Source: a virus
IMG/VR virus record: IMGVR_UViG_3300008261_000166
Coordinates: 1 to 49,750 of that record
Strand: one strand, 5' to 3'
DNA: 49,750 nucleotides
How positions within the stretch are numbered: the first letter of the stretch is position 1; each line of letters opens with the position of its first letter. Below the pieces are notes generated by a model, which saw nothing but the letters and a program-made list of their open reading frames with translations, had not been told where the DNA came from and did no database searches. Made by a program: the position numbers and the translations under genes. Below, piece after piece: positions 44,917-49,750 of the stretch.

Positions 44917-47900
44917 TTATAGACCAGCTATTTCGCCAGTGTTCTTTAGGCGTAATGGAATGTAGATGAATTCAACTGCTTTGACCGGTTCAATGGCCAC
45001 ATCAACATACAATTCGTTTCTGTCAATTCTACTTGGTGTATTGTTACTTTCGTCACAAACAACAATGTAGTCATATAGTGCTCGTTGACCTAATAGTTCT
45101 AGCATCAAACTTTCCACAGCACCCTTGATTTCATCACGAGTAATTTTATCGTTTGGTTCAAAAATGTATGGCTTAGCTAGAACACTTAGCTGTCTACGTA
45201 AGTAAATTACTAAACGTGCCACGTTGATTCTATCTAATGCGCTAGCATTTCTAGCACGAGTCTTCTGACCGTAATTTACAAGACCCACACCTGTTAAGAA
45301 TGTAATTGGATTAACTTTAACATCATACAGTGTATCACGTTGACCGTTATTTAAAGCAACTGCTGTAAACTCGCCTTCGTCATTAATATAACCAACTGCT
45401 GATGCGTTAGTAATACCGCCACGACGTGTGCCTGCTGGCGCAAACCATGGGTATGAAACGTTATCGCTTAGTGCAATAGTACGTAACATCATGTGACTTG
45501 GTGGCACAACCACGTTATTACCAAAGTTGTCACTTGTAAAGCCCCATGGATAGAACATAGCCATGTATTCGTCAAAACTTGCTGCGCCTAGATCATTGTC
45601 TTCCAATGCTAGTGCTGCGTTATTACCCCAGTTAACTAGACTTGTTGCATCGCTTGTTAAACGAGCTGGTGTGTCACCAACAACAAACGCTGTTAATCCG
45701 CGGTCATAGTTTAGTGTAATCATTTCACCAATCAACTCAGGATATCCTGGGCAAGCAATCAAGTTAAACACTCTTTGCTCTTCTTCACGGATCTCTTGGT
45801 TGCTGTTAACCAGTGCCTGTAATGATTGTACCACAACTTTACGTTGTGCTTTACGTCCAAATGTACCAGCACCATTTTCTTGATTGCCAGCTTCACTAAC
45901 CCAACGATTTGGATAATAACCAGCTTGTGTTTCACCTACTGCTCCGTTAACACGAGTGTTTATTGCAGTTACGTCAACATAATTACGTGCATAACGCTTA
46001 ACGTTAAATCCTGAGCGGCGTAAGTTCCATAACAACATACCTTGTGGATATAGTGCTGGATCTGGAGCATCAAAGTCTAAGAAATTGCTTTCTAACATGT
46101 CAGCAATTAAACCAGGTTCATCGCTATTTGCGCCAGCTGTATTGTAACGAGCGTCAGCAAATAAAATACCATTTTCAGTACTTTGATCGGAACTGTCAAC
46201 CAATTCCCATTTTAACGATACGCCGTTAAACTTATAAACTTGTGGATAATTTTCTGTATCGCTTGTGTCAATCCATAAATCACCATTAGCAAGAGCTGTT
46301 TCGCCATCGCTTTGTGTTGTTGGCTCAGTAGCCGCAACAATTGGACCATTAACGTCGGTAGCCTTAACACCTGCGCCCAAATCAACTACTAATGGGTTTG
46401 AAGCATCTTTATAACCAACCCAAGTTGTTCCGTTGTGGATCATAATATCCACTTCGTCAACAATACTGTTGTACCATAATGTACCGTCTGCTGTTAGTGA
46501 AGTTGGTGCTGTACCGCTTGCTGTAAAACGCAATGGTTCCCATAGCGTAGCAACGTAATCTGATGTAACATCGCCAGTTGGTGATGCATATAAATTAGTT
46601 GTTGCCGCAGTGCCTGTTACTGAAAATACTTTACTTAAAGGAGTTGCAGTGCCGTCAGTTAAGCGGAACTCGCCACCTTTAGTGTGACTAATAACAATGC
46701 GATTCAAGCTATCTACTTCAGCAACAATATTAGCAAATCCTGCTGAGTTAATTGCTCCAGCAACCTTGTCTGCATCAGACAAACTGCCAGTTAGCGCATT
46801 TCCAGTAGCAGAAGAACAAGTTACAGTGATTGCAGGTGCTAGTGTAGCACTACCAACAATACTTTCTGCAATTGAAAATGTGTTAGTTCCAGCAGTAAAT
46901 TGCGCTGCAATTTTTGCTGATTTAATAATTGTTGTACCAACTGCTGAACGTCTAAAAATTCTAAAGTCAGCTACACGTGGTGAATCATCGGCACCGCTGT
47001 CTTCTTGTTCGTTTGTTTTAACAAACAATGATCCAACTGCTAAATTAGACCCGCCGCCTGTACGATCTAGGCCATAAATTGCTGCTGTGCCGTCTGCATA
47101 AATTGGAGCTGGAACTGCTGCAAATGCATCTGTTGCTGAATTGTAACGCTTAACAGAGATCTTAGCGCCGCTGTTTGGTTCAGTTGTCTTGATCCATACA
47201 GAACCTGTTGGACGTGGAGCAGTGTTTGATGTCTTGAAGTTTGGAATGCTTGTGTGTGGCTGGATTGCCAATCTTGGAGCATAAAAAGTGCCAGGTGTAA
47301 TACCTAATACTGTTGATACATTCATTGTGCCGCTAGCAATTACAACAGCATTTGAAGCTGTGCTATCTTCACTGTTTGCACCGCTTGCACCATTGGAATA
47401 AATTTCTAATCTACCAGCTGCACTAACGCCTGCGGTAATACCTTGCTGTGATAAAAGTGAAGCTGTTGGACCAGTATTGATTCTATCTGCCAATCCAGCT
47501 ACAGTTGTTGCATTTGCTGTAACAGTAATACCGTTGATTGTAAATGCTTGACCGCTAGTAATTGCTGGGCTTGCAACAGTACCTTGCACTGTTGGCCATG
47601 AACTTGTCCAGTCATTGCTACCAACTTGTACCCACTGACCAGCACGATTTTTATAATAAACCTTGTCTGGGGCAGAGTAATCTGTAGTTAAGTCAGATAA
47701 ACAAACAACTGCATAATCACCAATTGCGCCAATACTTGTCTTAGGAGCATAGTCGCTACCTGCGTAATCCACAACCTTTGTTGTGTCAGTAATTACAAGT
47801 GGATTCTTCTTAGTAAATGTCTGGCCACTTAAATTTGTTGCAGTCTTAGTAGTACCGTTCCATTCAAAAATACCAAACGATGTAGTATTTGTGTCTAACC

Positions 47901-48309
47901 AGTATGTACCGTTTGAGGGGTCAGCTGCTGGCGGATTTGCCAATGCGTTAATTGACGCTAGGTCAATTCCAGCACGTACAACGTATGCCCTGTTGCTTAC
48001 GCCTAATAAGCTATAAGCCGCTTGCAAACCGTATTCATTTTGCTCGCCAGCATGGATTGGGTTGTTTGATGCGTCCGTTTTAAATACTGGGTCACCAAAA
48101 GTATCTACAAGATCCTTCTGGCTAGTAATTAAATATGTCTTTCCAACGTTAGTTGCCAGTGTACCTGGAGCAATTCCTGTTCCCGCCCCGTTTTGCTTAT
48201 TCGCTGCCGTTGCTACAATAATTAGAGGTACTGTACCTGGAGCGGCTGGGGTATAAAAGCTCTCATCGATAACTGTTACGCTTACGCCTGGTGATGATAG
48301 TGTTGCCAT
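44917..48309 (-). CDS. 18: Tail sheath protein, gp18 type, 1130 residues with large insertion
   Basis: Contractile sheath. The N-terminal S-S-P-G-V-S-V-T-V-I-D-E-S block and the C-terminal region (from about residue 730: L-W-N-L-R-R-S-G-F-N, later F-L-T-G-V-G-L-V-N-Y-G-Q-K-T-R, ending Y-I-P-L-R-L-K-N-T-G-E-I) are typical sheath core. T4 gp18 has 659 residues; here a Thr/Ala-rich region of roughly 500 residues is inserted. It contains at least four copies of a G-x-L-W-x-x-T...N-G-x-x-W module. AGGAGAG and a late box precede the start. Confidence 0.92.
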   Translation of the reverse strand: MATLSSPGVSVTVIDESFYTPAAPGTVPLIIVATAANKQNGAGTGIAPGTLATNVGKTYLITSQKDLVDTFGDPVFKTDASNNPIHAGEQNEYGLQAAYSLLGVSNRAYVVRAGIDLASINALANPPAADPSNGTYWLDTNTTSFGIFEWNGTTKTATNLSGQTFTKKNPLVITDTTKVVDYAGSDYAPKTSIGAIGDYAVVCLSDLTTDYSAPDKVYYKNRAGQWVQVGSNDWTSSWPTVQGTVASPAITSGQAFTINGITVTANATTVAGLADRINTGPTASLLSQQGITAGVSAAGRLEIYSNGASGANSEDSTASNAVVIASGTMNVSTVLGITPGTFYAPRLAIQPHTSIPNFKTSNTAPRPTGSVWIKTTEPNSGAKISVKRYNSATDAFAAVPAPIYADGTAAIYGLDRTGGGSNLAVGSLFVKTNEQEDSGADDSPRVADFRIFRRSAVGTTIIKSAKIAAQFTAGTNTFSIAESIVGSATLAPAITVTCSSATGNALTGSLSDADKVAGAINSAGFANIVAEVDSLNRIVISHTKGGEFRLTDGTATPLSKVFSVTGTAATTNLYASPTGDVTSDYVATLWEPLRFTASGTAPTSLTADGTLWYNSIVDEVDIMIHNGTTWVGYKDASNPLVVDLGAGVKATDVNGPIVAATEPTTQSDGETALANGDLWIDTSDTENYPQVYKFNGVSLKWELVDSSDQSTENGILFADARYNTAGANSDEPGLIADMLESNFLDFDAPDPALYPQGMLLWNLRRSGFNVKRYARNYVDVTAINTRVNGAVGETQAGYYPNRWVSEAGNQENGAGTFGRKAQRKVVVQSLQALVNSNQEIREEEQRVFNLIACPGYPELIGEMITLNYDRGLTAFVVGDTPARLTSDATSLVNWGNNAALALEDNDLGAASFDEYMAMFYPWGFTSDNFGNNVVVPPSHMMLRTIALSDNVSYPWFAPAGTRRGGITNASAVGYINDEGEFTAVALNNGQRDTLYDVKVNPITFLTGVGLVNYGQKTRARNASALDRINVARLVIYLRRQLSVLAKPYIFEPNDKITRDEIKGAVESLMLELLGQRALYDYIVVCDESNNTPSRIDRNELYVDVAIEPVKAVEFIYIPLRLKNTGEIAGL

Positions 48310-48342
48310 TGTATGGTCTCTCCTAAGATTCTTCTTCTAAAG

Positions 48343-48350
48343 TATTTAGT
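48343..48350 (-). promoter_or_regulatory. Late promoter ACTAAATA for gp18
   Basis: Late-type box; expected start near 48337, 28 nt before the gp18 ATG with AGGAG in the leader. Confidence 0.65.
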
Positions 48351-48407
48351 GTTTGTTGGAGAAAACATAACGCAAACAAGCCCAGAAAAGGGACCAAAAA
48401 GGTGCGG

Positions 48408-48415
48408 AATAAATA
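48408..48415 (+). promoter_or_regulatory. Late promoter AATAAATA (plus)
   Basis: Expected start near 48421, within one base of the HNH gene ATG. Divergent from the gp18 promoter. Confidence 0.6.
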
Positions 48416-48419
48416 CTTT

Positions 48420-48761
48420 ATGGCAAGACCAATGTGTTTATGCGGGTTTAGACCGGCCGCAATCAACTATAAAAAAGATGGCCGCACTTATTATAGAAGT
48501 AAGTGTGAGGCATGCCTACGTCACGGCGGGGTAGCACACGGATTTCCCAAATGGTATCTAGATGGATACCGTCAAAAAGATACTTGTGAGAAATGCGGCT
48601 TTAAGAGCAAACACAAAGAGCAATTCAATGTGTTTCACATAGATGGCAATTTAACTAACAGTCGCCCCAGTAATCTTAAGACGATATGTGCAAATTGTCA
48701 GAGAGTCCTACATAAAGAGGGCGTTCAGTGGCGACAGGGAGATCTTGTTCCGGACTTGTAA
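48420..48761 (+). CDS. HNH endonuclease, 113 residues
   Basis: The start at 48420 (MARPMCLCGFRPAAIN) fits the late box upstream; a longer frame would start before the transcript. An N-terminal Cys pair is followed by C-E-K-C-G-F, then F-N-V-F-H-I-D-G-N-L-T-N-S-R-P-S-N-L-K-T-I-C-A-N-C-Q, the HNH core with D/N/L and two CxxC zinc ribbons. Probably a free-standing homing-type nuclease placed between tail and nucleotide genes. Its last 86 nt overlap the convergent dNMP kinase gene. Confidence 0.85.
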   Translation: MARPMCLCGFRPAAINYKKDGRTYYRSKCEACLRHGGVAHGFPKWYLDGYRQKDTCEKCGFKSKHKEQFNVFHIDGNLTNSRPSNLKTICANCQRVLHKEGVQWRQGDLVPDL

Positions 48762-49368
48762 TTACTTGTTTTACTTGCTGGTATAGACTGTCAATTGTCC
48801 CGTTATTATCTAAAATAATATCAAAATCAGTACCAATCCAAGCGGTTTCGCTTGCATGAATCTTCTTCATTTTGAGATCATTCATAGCAACATTTGATCC
48901 GGCGTTTGCATCCAATGCTGTTTGATACCAGTCTGGGAGTTCTCCTCGCTGTACCCAAGCAATAATGCCGCCAGCATCTTTAATTGATTTAATTTCGTTA
49001 GGAAATCTACAGTCGCTGATGACTACGTGGTCGCGACTAGTTCTAAGTTTGTTCTCTAAACTAGCAATCCAAATATCATCATGGAACGCTTTGCGACAAA
49101 CTTCTGTACCCCAATACTGTAGAACCCATCTAGGAGTAAGGCTAGGCATATCTAATCTATTTGCCCACCACGGATCTACTTGTTCACGCCATTCTCGGGC
49201 TTCTTTAGTGCGCCCTTCTAACATAGTGCGGTCCCAACCAAATACATGTGCCACTGCATCTTTAAGGGTGCTAGCAAATGATTCTCGTCTAAATTCGTGG
49301 AAGTTTGTTAGATAGTCCGCAACAGTGTCTTTGCCCGAACCAATAAAGCCGCATATACCAATAATCAT
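48676..49368 (-). CDS. 1: Deoxynucleoside monophosphate kinase, gp1 type, 230 residues
   Basis: Phosphorylates dNMPs for phage DNA synthesis. The P-loop G-F-I-G-S-G-K-D-T is at residues 7-15. R-W-V-L-Q-Y-W-G-T-E-V-C-R and V-I-S-D-C-R-F-P-N-E-I-K are typical of T4-like gp1. AGGAG precedes the ATG, and a TTGACA/TAAAAT promoter lies upstream, so it is expressed early in spite of its location beside late genes. Confidence 0.88.
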   Translation of the reverse strand: MIIGICGFIGSGKDTVADYLTNFHEFRRESFASTLKDAVAHVFGWDRTMLEGRTKEAREWREQVDPWWANRLDMPSLTPRWVLQYWGTEVCRKAFHDDIWIASLENKLRTSRDHVVISDCRFPNEIKSIKDAGGIIAWVQRGELPDWYQTALDANAGSNVAMNDLKMKKIHASETAWIGTDFDIILDNNGTIDSLYQQVKQVITSPEQDLPVATERPLYVGLSDNLHISS

Positions 49369-49391
49369 TGTACTCTCCTAAAGATAATACA

Positions 49392-49420
49392 ATTTTATAT
49401 GAATATTAATGCAGTGTCAA
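49392..49420 (-). promoter_or_regulatory. Early promoter for dNMP kinase
   Basis: On the minus strand, TTGACA (49420-49415), 17-bp spacer, TAAAAT (49397-49392). Confidence 0.8.
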
Positions 49421-49424
49421 GAGT

Positions 49425-49750
49425 TTATACGCCGTATTTGTTCTTTTTGCGAGCTGGAACTGGACTAACTTTATTGGTATCGTCCAATTCTTTACTTGTC
49501 ATATCGCCATGGTTTAAATCTTGATAATTCGCACCAACTGCCTTGTATGCTTGCTTGAGCATTTCTTGTTCTTCTTTAGTATATGGATGAGTGGACTTCC
49601 TCTTACCAATCCAACTTTTTGCCTTCATTTCTGTTGGTAGTGGGTCTTTGCCGTTAGCGCCGGCAACAGCCATTCCCAGTCTATAAGAAGTATAGTCGCC
49701 ACTAACACGCTCTGAATCGTTATAGGTGTTTAGACCGGCAGTTGCTTGAG
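49425..49750 (-). CDS. Conserved T4-like phage protein, partial (5' end off window)
   Basis: The frame is open from the stop at 49425 to the right edge, at least 107 residues; the ATG at 49673 is probably internal because the upstream codons also look coding. The C-terminal H-P-Y-T-K-E-E-Q-E-M-L-K-Q-A-Y-K-A-V-G-A and P-V-P-A-R-K-K-N-K-Y-G-V match a protein I recognise in marine T4-like phages near sheath genes. Function unknown. Confidence 0.7.
   Translation of the reverse strand, partial: QATAGLNTYNDSERVSGDYTSYRLGMAVAGANGKDPLPTEMKAKSWIGKRKSTHPYTKEEQEMLKQAYKAVGANYQDLNHGDMTSKELDDTNKVSPVPARKKNKYGV

Overview
The window is part of the genome of a T4-like myovirus. It carries homologues of T4 gp41, gp61, UvsW, UvsX, gp32, gp17, gp16, gp4, gp19, gp18 and gp1. 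Accessory genes and gene style recall marine and freshwater relatives (cyanophage- or pelagiphage-like) rather than coliphage T4. The host is not shown by the sequence. It must recognise TTGACA-17-TATACT promoters and GGAG-type ribosome binding sites.

Layout. (1) 1-1635, minus strand: an SGNH-hydrolase-like gene running off the left edge, a 31-residue basic protein, a small lipoprotein and a short unknown gene. (2) 1636-2720: mostly non-coding and repeat-bearing, with one small gene. (3) 2686-14950, plus strand: an early region of about 40 small genes, most unknown, served by 23 near-identical sigma70-type promoters that all have exactly 17 bp between -35 and -10. It also holds one CAU tRNA, an AAA ATPase, a GIY-YIG-like protein, a GP88-family protein, a YubB/DUF1281-like protein and two candidate structured RNAs. 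(4) 15235-17324: small genes on both strands behind T4-type late promoters (TATAAATA-like). (5) 17388-26630, mainly minus: helicase, primase, a virion protein, a short DNA polymerase III alpha-like protein, a probable clamp-loader subunit and UvsW. (6) 26662-32502: an eight-gene island of glycosyltransferases and methyltransferases, visibly richer in A+T. (7) 32535-35333: a possible UvsY-like protein, UvsX and gp32. (8) 35478-49750: packaging and tail genes, with an HNH endonuclease gene on the opposite strand between the sheath and dNMP kinase genes.

How it works together. The early array makes many small, probably host-modifying proteins soon after infection. UvsW, primase and the dNMP kinase also have TTGACA-type promoters on the minus strand. 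Virion genes carry late promoters instead. In several of these (gp17, the gp17-distal gene, the tail-tube-like gene, and genes at 1635, 15705 and 48420) the late box sits so close to the start codon that the expected first nucleotide is the A of ATG or within 2 nt of it, so leaderless late mRNAs are predicted. Other notable points are a 20-bp tandem duplication that frameshifts an early gene, a candidate structured RNA with its own promoter at 5625-5810, a very long tail sheath with repeated inserted modules, and hairpins that overlap late promoters.
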